Assembly: GCA_016716905.1 (NCBI GenBank) | Contig: JADJUS010000003.1 | Location: 731,308 to 795,307 of the forward strand | Direction: 5' to 3' | Length of the DNA: 64,000 nt | Source of the DNA: Acidobacteriota bacterium | GTDB taxonomy: Bacteria; Acidobacteriota; Vicinamibacteria; Vicinamibacterales; SCN-69-37 | Part shown: positions 1-7,599 of the stretch, piece after piece | Layout of the letters: every line of letters starts with the position of its first letter | Position numbering within the stretch: position 1 is the first letter of the stretch | Translations under genes and position numbers: made by a program | The notes under the pieces: generated by a model | Databases searched by the model: none | What the model saw: only the letters and a program-made list of their open reading frames with translations | What the model was told of the DNA's origin: nothing

Positions 1-516
1 GGGGTGGCGATTATTGATCAGCATGTGGCGCACGAGCGGATCCTGTTTGAGCAGATCGCCGAGCGGCTGACCACAGGGCGTGTCGAGGTGCAGGCGTTGC
101 TGACGCCGGTCGTGCTCGAGCTGACGTCGGGCGAGCACCAGACGCTGCTCTCGCATGTGAAGGAGCTCACGCGGGTCGGTTTCGAGTTTGAGGACTTTGG
201 CGGCAACAGCCTGCGCATCGCGGCCGTGCCGGCGCTCCTCGACTGGAACAAATGCGAGGCGGTCCTTCGCGCGGTGGCCACCGATCTCGATGGGTTGTCG
301 CCGGGCGCCGGCGTAGACGTCGCTCTGCGCCAGATGGCGGCGACCATGGCCTGTCACGCGGCCGTGAAGGCCAACGACCCACTCACACGCGAGAAGATGC
401 AGTACCTGCTCGACGAACTGCGCCGCACGTCGCACTCATCCGTGTGTCCACACGGACGCCCAGTCGTCCTTCGTCTGACGCGGCGGGAAATCGAACGCAA
501 CTTCGAAAGAACCTGA
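1..516 (+). CDS. mutL: DNA mismatch repair protein MutL, C-terminal part (5' end outside window)
   Basis: The frame is open from base 1, so this is the C-terminal dimerisation and endonuclease domain of MutL, about 171 residues. The metal-binding endonuclease motif DQHA(X)2E(X)4E appears as DQHVAHERILFE, with Val in place of Ala. The later conserved motifs ACHAAVKAND and CPHGRP are also present, so this MutL should nick DNA, as in bacteria without MutH. The protein ends with NFERT. The ATPase half lies upstream of the window. Confidence 0.93.
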   Translation, partial: GVAIIDQHVAHERILFEQIAERLTTGRVEVQALLTPVVLELTSGEHQTLLSHVKELTRVGFEFEDFGGNSLRIAAVPALLDWNKCEAVLRAVATDLDGLSPGAGVDVALRQMAATMACHAAVKANDPLTREKMQYLLDELRRTSHSSVCPHGRPVVLRLTRREIERNFERT

Positions 517-521
517 GCGTC

Positions 522-653
522 GTCACGACGGATCACAGGGAGATGCGGAGACACGGAGGCTTCCTGTCACGACGGATCACACGGAGACACGGAGACTTTG
601 AGGTTTGCGGTCCCGACGGATCAGAGGAGTTGGGGAGCCACGGAGCTTTTAGG
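522..653. repeat. Three degenerate 44-bp tandem repeats
   Basis: Units start at 522, 566 and 610, each beginning gtcacgacggatca (gtcccgacggatca in the third) and containing an acacggag core. The period is exactly 44 bases. The array lies just after the mutL stop and no convincing gene covers it. Between 517 and 893 I see only this array, the inverted repeat at 693-836 and a possible promoter. Confidence 0.7.
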
Positions 654-692
654 TCAGGTCAGATGACTGCGAGGCGCGGAGGCGCAGAAGGT

Positions 693-836
693 TGTCAGTT
701 GGGTGGCGCCTTGGTGTGGCGGCTCGACTGTGAGCGACGCGATTTTCGACAGGGGTAAAAACGCATCGGAAGGCCGGCGTTTTTTCCGCGTCGTCGAACC
801 GGAGAGCCGGCGCACCAAGGCGCCATCCAACTGACG
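693..836. repeat. Long imperfect inverted repeat, 33-nt arms
   Basis: Arms 693-725 and 804-836 are reverse complements at 29 of 33 positions and share the core tggcgccttggtg. The inner 78 bases hold no gene. A transcript could fold into a long hairpin, and the size and layout also fit a non-autonomous palindromic element. No target-site duplication was recognised. Confidence 0.65.
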
Positions 837-858
837 ACATAGACCGTGTGACGCCGAA

Positions 859-864
859 TACAAT
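859..864 (+). promoter_or_regulatory. Candidate -10 box TACAAT before a 7-codon leader ORF
   Basis: TACAAT lies six bases before ATG 871, which opens a seven-codon frame (871-894) whose TGA overlaps the acetyltransferase ATG as TGATG. No good -35 box is visible. Confidence 0.3.
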
Positions 865-893
865 TCCCGCATGACTGTTGCGAGAGTGGCGTG

Positions 894-1436
894 ATGTCTG
901 AGGAACTGCTCACCGAGCGGTTGATCCTGCGGCGTCCGGCGCTTGCTGACGCGCAAGCGATCTTCGACCGGTATGCCAGCGATCCCGAGGTGACGCGATA
1001 TCTGGCGTGGCCAACTCATCGATCGCTCGCGGATACGGAAGCCTTCCTCGCGTTCAGCGACAGCGAGTGGGCCAGGTGGCCTGCCGGGCCGTTGCTCGCG
1101 TTCCTCAAGTCCGATGGCCGGCTGGTCGGAAGTACAGGGTTGGGGTTCGAATCGCTCCATGAGGCTTCGACCGGTTTCGTGCTGGCCAGGGACGCTTGGG
1201 GGCAGGGGTACGCCACTGAGATCGCGACGGTGATGGTGGAGTTGGCCGCGGCCCTTGGCGTGGGGCGCCTGAAGGCCTTCTGTCACCACGGGCACGTGGC
1301 GTCCCGACGGGTCCTGGAAAAGGCTGCCTTCAGGCAAGAGGGTGTATTGCCCAGGCACGTGGTCTTTCCGAATCTTTCCGCAGATCCGCAGGACGTCTGT
1401 TTGTACAGATTCGAGCCTGGAGCGTCTCCGTCGTGA
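894..1436 (+). CDS. GNAT-family N-acetyltransferase (RimJ/RimL type)
   Basis: A 180-residue protein opening SEELLTERLILRRPALADA, the usual start of RimJ/RimL-like acetyltransferases, which move acetyl from acetyl-CoA to an amine, often a protein N-terminus. The acetyl-CoA loop region reads AWGQGYATEI. ATG 894 is preferred over GTG 891 because it shares TGATG with a short leader ORF. The stop overlaps the next start (GTGA), so the two genes are probably translated together. The substrate cannot be told from sequence. Confidence 0.85.
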   Translation: MSEELLTERLILRRPALADAQAIFDRYASDPEVTRYLAWPTHRSLADTEAFLAFSDSEWARWPAGPLLAFLKSDGRLVGSTGLGFESLHEASTGFVLARDAWGQGYATEIATVMVELAAALGVGRLKAFCHHGHVASRRVLEKAAFRQEGVLPRHVVFPNLSADPQDVCLYRFEPGASPS

Positions 1437-2371
1437 GCGAGACGACGTACGCGGAGATTCATCGCCGGCTGGCTGGTCTTGCGAACCCGGCGCAGGCCGC
1501 GTTCGCCCAGCGCTTTTTCAAGACGGGAAAAGGCGAGTATGGTGAAGGCGATCGCTTCCTCGGCATCCGGGTGCCCGTGATCCGGGCTGTCGTGCGGGCC
1601 TATCCCGCGCCTCCACTGGCCACGGTGGTGAAACTGCTGAGGTCGCAGTGGCACGAAGAGCGCCTGCTGGCCGTGCTGATGCTCGTTCGCCTCTATGACA
1701 AGGGCGGGCCAGCGGAGCGCGAGGCGGTGTACCGGCTCTATCTGGACTCTCTCACGTTCATCAACAACTGGGACATCGTGGACTCGTCCGCTTCGCAGAT
1801 CGTGGGGCGCCACCTTGCCGGTCGCGGACGATTCCCGTTGCTGCGCATGGCCAGGTCGCCTCACCTCTGGACGCGTCGCGTATCCGTCATCGCCACGGCG
1901 CACGGCATTCGGCACGGCCACTTTGACGACATCCTCCTTCTGGCCTCGCGGCTGCTGGACGACAAGGAGGATCTCATTCACAAAGCGGTCGGCTGGATGC
2001 TGCGGGAAGTCGGCAAGCGTGATCGATCCGTGCTGGAAGACTTCCTCGACACCCACGCCGCGCGCATGCCGAGGACGATGCTGAGGTATGCGATTGAGAA
2101 ATTGCCGGCAGATCGGCGCCAGCGGTACATGAAAGACAAAACCCGCGGCCTTGAGGAACAGGCCGCGCTACGAGAGCAGCTGAACACTTCCTCAGTTCCT
2201 CCCAGTTCCCCAGTTCCCCAGTTCCCCAGTTCCCCTGGACTCTGGACCCTGGACTCTGGACTACTTGCGCCGTTGGCGGGCGCGCTCGAGGGCTTCGCGA
2301 AGCTTCGGTTCGAGGCCGCGGTCGGTGGGCTCGTAGTAGCGTCGGTGGGCGAGGGCGTCGGGGAGGCATGA
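1433..2371 (+). CDS. DNA alkylation repair protein (AlkD-like HEAT-repeat glycosylase)
   Basis: Residues 1-230 match the AlkC/AlkD family: RFFKTGKGEYGEGDRFLGIR, then INNWDIVDSSA with the aspartate region that contacts damaged DNA. The likely job is removal of N3- or N7-alkyl purines. GTG 1433 overlaps the previous stop by four bases. The last 65 or so residues are translated from a cagttcccc repeat (2199-2236) and then antisense to the end of rarA, so this tail is probably a readthrough extension created when repeats removed the original stop. Confidence 0.85.
   Translation: MSETTYAEIHRRLAGLANPAQAAFAQRFFKTGKGEYGEGDRFLGIRVPVIRAVVRAYPAPPLATVVKLLRSQWHEERLLAVLMLVRLYDKGGPAEREAVYRLYLDSLTFINNWDIVDSSASQIVGRHLAGRGRFPLLRMARSPHLWTRRVSVIATAHGIRHGHFDDILLLASRLLDDKEDLIHKAVGWMLREVGKRDRSVLEDFLDTHAARMPRTMLRYAIEKLPADRRQRYMKDKTRGLEEQAALREQLNTSSVPPSSPVPQFPSSPGLWTLDSGLLAPLAGALEGFAKLRFEAAVGGLVVASVGEGVGEA
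2188..2238. repeat. Tandem cagttcccc short repeat at a convergent gene junction
   Basis: Several near-identical nonamers (cagttccyc) are arrayed between the AlkD-like domain and the rarA 3' end. Their reverse complement (grggaactg) is the motif seen at 7534-7591, also between convergent genes, so both belong to one intergenic repeat family. Confidence 0.6.
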
Positions 2372-3601
2372 CATGTCGGCCACGGCGTCGGGTTCGTCGT
2401 GCGCGTATTTGTAGTCCTTGCCGAAGTCGAGTTCCTTCATCAGCTTCGTCGGCGCGTTGCGCAGGTGCAGGGGCACGGGCGCGGCTTCGTCGCGCAACGC
2501 GTCCTTCGCCGCCCGGCCGTAGGCCAGATACACGGCGTTGCTCTTGGGTGAGGCGGCCATGTAGGTCACGAGTTGCGCCAACGCCGTGTTGCATTCGGGC
2601 ATGCCGAGAAAGTGCGTGGCGTCCTTGGCCGCGATGGCGAGTTGCAGCGCACGCGGGTCGGCGTTGCCGATGTCTTCCGACGCAAATCGCACCAGGCGCC
2701 GGGCAATGTACATCGGATCTTCTCCGGCCTCGAGCATGCGGGCCAGCCAGTAGAGGCCGGCGTCGGCGTCACTGTTGCGGATCGACTTATGCAGCGCGGA
2801 GATGATGTTGTAGTGCTCATCTCCCGCCTTGTCGTAGAGCAGCGCTCGTCGTTCCACCAGATCGGTGAGGACCGCCAACTCCAGCCGGCGGCGCCCGTCG
2901 GCGTTGGGCTTGAGGGTGGCCGACACCTGCTCGAGCAGGTTCAGGGCCACGCGCGCGTCGCCGTTGGCGTACCGCGCAAGGGACGTCAGCGCATCCGGGT
3001 CGGCGTCCACATTCAGCGTTCCAAGTCCGCGGTCGGAGTCCGCCAGAGCCCGTTGGAGGATGAGCACCACCTGCTCGAGCGTCAGAGGCTGCAGGACGTA
3101 GACCTTTGAGCGCGAGAGCAGCGCCGAGTTGACCTCGAAAGACGGATTCTCGGTGGTGGCGCCGATGAGCACCACAGTGCCCGATTCGATGTGCGGCAGG
3201 AAGGCATCCTGCTGGGCTTTGTTGAACCGGTGGATTTCGTCCACGAAAAAGATCGTGCGGCGGCCGTGGTGGCGTCGCGTATGTTCAGCGACCCCGATCA
3301 CTTCCTTGATTTCCTTGATGCCGGCGGTGACGGCGCTGAATGCCGCGAACTCGGCGCCGCTGGCGGCGGCGATCACGCGCGCCAGCGTGGTCTTGCCTGT
3401 ACCTGGCGGTCCCCAGAGGATCAGCGAGTGCATCGCCCCGGCGTCAATGGCGCGTCGCAGGGGCTGGCCAGGGCCGACGAGCTGGTCCTGGCCCACGTAC
3501 TCGTCGAGGGTGCGCGGACGCATACGTTCGGCCAGTGGGGTTCCCGCAAGCGTGGGCGTGTCAATGCCCGACGGTTCGTCTCCGAAGAGGGAGCGGGTCA
3601 T
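2261..3601 (-). CDS. rarA: Replication-associated recombination protein A (AAA+ ATPase RarA/MgsA)
   Basis: A 446-residue AAA+ ATPase related to clamp loaders that acts at stalled replication forks. Walker A is GPPGTGKT (about 64-71) and Walker B is FFVDEIH (118-124). These are followed by the sensor 1 region LIGATTENPSFEVNSALLSR and the family C-terminal domain (ISALHKSIRNSDADA). ATG 3601 is the start because the protein aligns from MTRSLFGDE and it overlaps the upstream methyltransferase stop as ATGA. The two form an operon. Confidence 0.95.
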   Translation of the reverse strand: MTRSLFGDEPSGIDTPTLAGTPLAERMRPRTLDEYVGQDQLVGPGQPLRRAIDAGAMHSLILWGPPGTGKTTLARVIAAASGAEFAAFSAVTAGIKEIKEVIGVAEHTRRHHGRRTIFFVDEIHRFNKAQQDAFLPHIESGTVVLIGATTENPSFEVNSALLSRSKVYVLQPLTLEQVVLILQRALADSDRGLGTLNVDADPDALTSLARYANGDARVALNLLEQVSATLKPNADGRRRLELAVLTDLVERRALLYDKAGDEHYNIISALHKSIRNSDADAGLYWLARMLEAGEDPMYIARRLVRFASEDIGNADPRALQLAIAAKDATHFLGMPECNTALAQLVTYMAASPKSNAVYLAYGRAAKDALRDEAAPVPLHLRNAPTKLMKELDFGKDYKYAHDEPDAVADMSCLPDALAHRRYYEPTDRGLEPKLREALERARQRRK

Positions 3602-4404
3602 CGGCTGTTCCGCTGCAGGCGCGCCTCGTACAACAGCAGCGCAGACGAGACGGCCACGTTGAACGAGTTGATACCGGGGCGCATCGCGATGCTGATCTGA
3701 ATGTCGGCGGCTTTGAGGGCCTGGCCGGGGAGCCCCGCGCCTTCGTTGCCAAGCAGCAGGAACACCGGGCCGGTCAGGTCTACAGCGTGCAGGTCGGTGG
3801 TCCCGGGAGCAGGCGCCGTGGTTGCCGCGATTGTTGCCCCGGCGGCGCGTGCGGCCCGCAAGCTCTCCCCGATCGACGCCCGGGCCACCGGTACACGAAA
3901 TGTGCTGCCCATCGCGCCCCGCAAGGACTTGGCTGACCCGGGATCGGCCGTGGCGCCAATCATGGCCACGCCGGTGGCGCCCAGACCGTCTGCCGACCGA
4001 ATCACCGCGCCGGCATTGCCGGGGTCCTGCACGTCCACCAATCCGATCACGAGTGCTGGCGCGGGCGTCCACAGCGCTGCCAGCGGCGCCGGCGACCATC
4101 GGGCGATCGCCACAACGCCGCTCGGTGTGCGCACAGGGCTGGCGGCTTCAATGACGCCCGTGGTGGCTTCATGAACGGGCACGTCCGCGGCCCGCGCCAG
4201 TTCCCAGGCTTCCACCACGTCCATGGATGCATCAGCCAGGAGGTCGCTCGTGGCCAGCACGATCTCGACGGGCACGCCCGCCCTGAGCGCATCCAGCAGG
4301 AGGTGCACTCCGTCGATCACCACAGCCCCATCGTCGGCCGCACCCTTTGCGACATCGCGGAAGCGCGTCACGATGGCGTCCTGGCGACGTGTGATGCGGG
4401 GCAC
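3598..4404 (-). CDS. TrmH/SpoU-family RNA 2'-O-methyltransferase
   Basis: About 268 residues with the three SPOUT motifs: motif 1 in DVQDPGNAGAVIRSADG, motif 2 in LLLGNEGAGLP and motif 3 in MRPGINSFNVAVSSALLLYEA. It should methylate a ribose 2'-OH in rRNA or tRNA with S-adenosylmethionine; the nucleotide target is not deducible. GTG 4404 (protein VPRITRRQDAIV) is chosen because longer versions run into the greA start region. Overlaps rarA by four bases. Confidence 0.88.
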   Translation of the reverse strand: MPRITRRQDAIVTRFRDVAKGAADDGAVVIDGVHLLLDALRAGVPVEIVLATSDLLADASMDVVEAWELARAADVPVHEATTGVIEAASPVRTPSGVVAIARWSPAPLAALWTPAPALVIGLVDVQDPGNAGAVIRSADGLGATGVAMIGATADPGSAKSLRGAMGSTFRVPVARASIGESLRAARAAGATIAATTAPAPGTTDLHAVDLTGPVFLLLGNEGAGLPGQALKAADIQISIAMRPGINSFNVAVSSALLLYEARLQRNSR

Positions 4405-4475
4405 ACGACATGGTACCCCTTCGGCTCCACGGTTATCGAGTCGCTCAGGGCTAACCCTGCGCGCGCCTTCCGGGT

Positions 4476-4481
4476 TAAACT
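4476..4481 (+). promoter_or_regulatory. Candidate -10 box TAAACT of greA
   Basis: TAAACT ends nine bases before the greA ATG and no Shine-Dalgarno sequence lies between, so the mRNA could be leaderless. No clear -35 element is visible. Confidence 0.35.
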
Positions 4482-4490
4482 TTTCGCACA

Positions 4491-4955
4491 ATGAAAGCCC
4501 GTCTGATCAAGCGGTTCGAGGGGGAGATCGCGGTCCTCGATCGCGAGTTGGTGCACGACCTGCCGAGGGAGATTCAGCGCGCGCGCGAGCTGGGCGACCT
4601 GCGCGAAAACGCGGAGTACTCGGCGGCCAAGGAGCGTCAGCGGTTCGTGGAGTCGCGGATTTCGATGCTGCGCAAACGCCTCTCGGAACTGCAGCTGCTC
4701 AACATGGACAAGATTCCGACCGACCGCGCCGGCTTTGGGTCGAAGGTCACTGTCATTGAGAACGGCAAGCAGATGGTCTTTGAGCTGGTGATGCCCGAGG
4801 ACGCGGACCCGGACAAGGGATTCATTTCCGTGGCGTCGCCGATCGGCCGCGCATTCGTCGGCAAGGAAGAGGGCGACTCAATCAAAGTCTCCATCCCCTC
4901 CGGTAGCCGGAACTTCGACATCGTCAAGCTCGTGACCATTCACGACGAAGAGTAA
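4491..4955 (+). CDS. greA: Transcription elongation factor GreA/GreB
   Basis: A 154-residue Gre factor, which enters the RNA polymerase secondary channel and stimulates cleavage of backtracked RNA. The N-terminal coiled coil carries the tip motif GDLRENAEYSAAKERQ with the acidic D and E that coordinate Mg2+. The C-terminal FKBP-like domain ends VSIPSGSRNFDIVKLVTI. GreA and GreB cannot be firmly separated here. Divergent from the methyltransferase, with no Shine-Dalgarno before ATG. Confidence 0.92.
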   Translation: MKARLIKRFEGEIAVLDRELVHDLPREIQRARELGDLRENAEYSAAKERQRFVESRISMLRKRLSELQLLNMDKIPTDRAGFGSKVTVIENGKQMVFELVMPEDADPDKGFISVASPIGRAFVGKEEGDSIKVSIPSGSRNFDIVKLVTIHDEE

Positions 4956-4962
4956 CGGCCGC

Positions 4963-6363
4963 GTGGCTCTGTCTTCATACGCCCCCCGCCTGCGCACTGC
5001 AGTGGTGCTGTGCGGAGCAGGCACCGCAGGGGCGTATCACGCGGGTGTTCTTCGCGCGCTTGTGGACGCGGGCGTGAAGATCGATCTCCTGGCTGCCCAC
5101 GGCGCGGGAGGCATCGGCGCCGTGAGCGGCGCCGCCGACGGCGTCGCAGACCTGTCATCGCCCACCAGTCCGTGGGCCTCGGTTCGCATGAGGCGCGCGT
5201 ATCGATGGCGGGCGGCCCTGCGTCTGGCTGGTTGGGGAGCGCTGGTGGCCGTGGCCCTGCTGCTCGCGCCGCTGGTCGTGATTATCCTGGCCTCAGGCGT
5301 CTATGTGGTCAGTGTGGTGGCCTCTCTCGCCAATTTTCCCTCAATCGCCGCGTCGCTGGTGGGCTGGTACCAGAGGGCATTGGGCGCGATGTTCGATCCG
5401 CCCATCCTGCCCACCGTCATGCCGCGGGCCGTCGTGGCCGCGGTGCTGGTGGTGGCGGGTGTATTTCTTGTCGCCGCCCTCCGGGCTCGCCGGGGCGAGC
5501 GCACACGCCGCCGCGCCCGGGGCGCGTTCTGGTGGCGGCTGATCGGACATCCACTTGATCCGGGTGAGCCTGAGGGTGTCGTCAAAGACGCGGTGTGGCG
5601 CATCACTCGCGGCGCCGCCGACAAATCCCGGGCCGATATGGGCCGCCGATACGTGGAGTTGTTGACCGAGAACTTCGGCCAGCCCGGCTTTCACGAAGTG
5701 ATGCTCGCCGTGCACGACCTGGACGCCCGGCGTGACATCGTGGCCGCCGTACTGGCACCGCAATGGCATCAAGCGTTCGGTCAGCGTCGTGTGGGCGCGG
5801 GGCCGCGCGAAGCAGAGAGTGTGAATCTGGTTGAAGGCCGCGAACACGATAGTGGTCTTGTCGTGGACTTCGTGGTGGGTGGGCTGAGGCTGCCCGTGGC
5901 GTCAGCGCCGCACGAGGTGACGTTTCCCGACAAGGGGTATTGGCAGGGGGAAACGCACCGGTGGTGCGATCGACCCGAACTGGTGAGCCGGTTGGTTGAC
6001 GAGGTCGCGCGCGTTGGCGTGGAGCAGGTGATTCTTGTCAGCCCTGCGCCGCCGGCGGCCACGCCGCATGACCTGCGCTTCAGGGCGTTGGACCTGCGCT
6101 CACGAATGGGTGAGACGCTGCGCTCGGTGGAAACCGCAGCGTTCCAGGATGCCTGGGCGTTAGCCGCCAATCGGTTCTCAGGCGTGTTTGCCATCCGTCC
6201 TGCGCACAATCCCACGGGCCCTTTTGATTTTGGCGGCGTCTACGACGAGGCCTCGGACCGCATGCGCACGCTGCCCGAACTGGTCCAACTAGGCCATGAC
6301 GACGCGTATCGGCAGTTTATTGAGCCCGTGGTGGCTGCAGGCGAACGCGTCGAGGATATTTGA
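4963..6363 (+). CDS. Patatin-like membrane protein lacking the catalytic serine
   Basis: A 466-residue protein. Residues 10-30 (VVLCGAGTAGAYHAGVLRAL) form the patatin oxyanion loop and first helix. Where patatins have GTSAGAINA with the nucleophile, this reads AHGAGGIGA, so Ser is Gly. Two hydrophobic stretches (about 85-125 and 145-170) predict membrane anchoring inside the fold. It starts at GTG seven bases after greA. It is likely a pseudoenzyme or has a changed active site; the physiological role is unknown. Confidence 0.65.
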   Translation: MALSSYAPRLRTAVVLCGAGTAGAYHAGVLRALVDAGVKIDLLAAHGAGGIGAVSGAADGVADLSSPTSPWASVRMRRAYRWRAALRLAGWGALVAVALLLAPLVVIILASGVYVVSVVASLANFPSIAASLVGWYQRALGAMFDPPILPTVMPRAVVAAVLVVAGVFLVAALRARRGERTRRRARGAFWWRLIGHPLDPGEPEGVVKDAVWRITRGAADKSRADMGRRYVELLTENFGQPGFHEVMLAVHDLDARRDIVAAVLAPQWHQAFGQRRVGAGPREAESVNLVEGREHDSGLVVDFVVGGLRLPVASAPHEVTFPDKGYWQGETHRWCDRPELVSRLVDEVARVGVEQVILVSPAPPAATPHDLRFRALDLRSRMGETLRSVETAAFQDAWALAANRFSGVFAIRPAHNPTGPFDFGGVYDEASDRMRTLPELVQLGHDDAYRQFIEPVVAAGERVEDI

Positions 6364-6364
6364 G

Positions 6365-7537
6365 ATGACAAAACGGCACCCGGACACGGAACTGGTTCAC
6401 GCAGGCGAGGGAGTCACGAGCACTGCGACGCCCGTCACCACTCCCATCTATTCGTCGAGCACGTTCAGGTTTACGTCGGCGGCGGAACTCGAGGCCTACC
6501 AGCAGGGACGGTCGAAGTCGTTCATCTATTCGAGATACGCAAACCCGACGGTCATGGCGGTTGAGGCCAAGCTGGCCGCCGTCGAGGGCGGCGAAGCGGC
6601 CATGGTGTTGTCGTCGGGTATGGCGGCCACCTCGACGGCGTTGTTCGGACTCCTCCGGTCGGGTGACGAGGTCATCTGCAGCGCGGCGATCTATGGCGGC
6701 ACGCTGCAGGTGTTGTCGTCGTTCCTGGATCGGTTTGGTGTGCGGGCGCGTTTCGTCTCGATGGAGCAGCTGGGCTCGGTGGGATCACTCATCGGGCCAA
6801 CGACGAAGGTGGTCTGGTTCGAGTCGCCGACCAATCCCACACTCCGATGCGCCGACATCGCAGCCGTGACCTCGGCTTGCCGCGCGAAAGGGGTGGTGTC
6901 CATCGTAGACAACACGTTCGCGAGTCCGGTCAATCAGCAACCGTTGGCGCTCGGAGCCGACCTCGTGATGCACTCCGCGACGAAGTATCTGAACGGCCAC
7001 TCGGATGTGACGGCCGGGGCGCTCGTCGGCTCGAAGGCGCTGATCGATCGCGTGATGCCGGCGCGCAAGTTGCTGGGCGGAGTGCTGGAGCCGGCGTCGG
7101 CCTACGCGCTCGGTCGTGGCATGAAGACACTGGGCGTCCGCATCGCGCGGCACAATACCAACGCGCTGACCATCGCACGCTGGCTCGAAACGCACCCAGG
7201 TGTGTCACGCGTGTTTTATCCCGGATTGGAATCACACCCCGACCACGACATCGCACGCAGGCAGATGCGCGGATTCGGCGGGATGGTGTGTTTTGAGTGC
7301 CGCGACGGGCAGGACGGCGCCGTACGTTTCTTCGATCGCATCGCGCTGGTCCAACGTGCGGCGAGTCTCGGCGGCGTGGAAAGCCTCTGCAGCCTCCCCG
7401 TGCTCACATCGCAGTACGGCTTGTCTGACGATCAACTCGCCGAAGCCGGCGTCACACGCGGCATGGTGCGCCTCTCGGTGGGGCTCGAGGATTCGGAAGA
7501 CCTCATCGGGGACCTTCGGCAGGCCTTGGGAACTTAG
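6365..7537 (+). CDS. PLP-dependent Cys/Met metabolism enzyme (cystathionine gamma-synthase / gamma-lyase / methionine gamma-lyase family)
   Basis: A 390-residue fold-type I enzyme of trans-sulfuration metabolism. The PLP lysine is K207 in SATKYLNGHSD, with D182 in VDNTFASP binding the pyridine nitrogen and Y110 (AAIYGG) stacking on the ring. ATG 6365 follows the previous stop by one base. Sequence alone does not separate synthase, lyase and methionine gamma-lyase activity. A repeat and hairpin (7534-7599) end the gene opposite a convergent neighbour. Confidence 0.9.
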   Translation: MTKRHPDTELVHAGEGVTSTATPVTTPIYSSSTFRFTSAAELEAYQQGRSKSFIYSRYANPTVMAVEAKLAAVEGGEAAMVLSSGMAATSTALFGLLRSGDEVICSAAIYGGTLQVLSSFLDRFGVRARFVSMEQLGSVGSLIGPTTKVVWFESPTNPTLRCADIAAVTSACRAKGVVSIVDNTFASPVNQQPLALGADLVMHSATKYLNGHSDVTAGALVGSKALIDRVMPARKLLGGVLEPASAYALGRGMKTLGVRIARHNTNALTIARWLETHPGVSRVFYPGLESHPDHDIARRQMRGFGGMVCFECRDGQDGAVRFFDRIALVQRAASLGGVESLCSLPVLTSQYGLSDDQLAEAGVTRGMVRLSVGLEDSEDLIGDLRQALGT

Positions 7538-7599
7538 GAAGTTAGGAACTGAGGAACTGAGGAAGTTAGGAACTGATCAGTCCCCCAGTTCCTCACTTC
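7534..7599. terminator. Repeat-derived hairpin between convergent genes
   Basis: Tandem aggaactg-type units run from 7534. The last one (7562-7575, gaagttaggaactg) pairs with 7586-7599 (cagttcctcacttc) at 13 of 14 positions around a 10-base loop, followed by ttttt at 7604-7608 on the + strand. It overlaps the DHH gene stop codon at 7593-7595. It is a plausible bidirectional terminator. Confidence 0.5.

Noticed and set aside
654..1358. Long minus-strand frame opposite the acetyltransferase
   Set aside because: It is antisense to a clear GNAT gene and the inverted repeat, with no recognisable motif; high GC content creates such shadow frames throughout the window.
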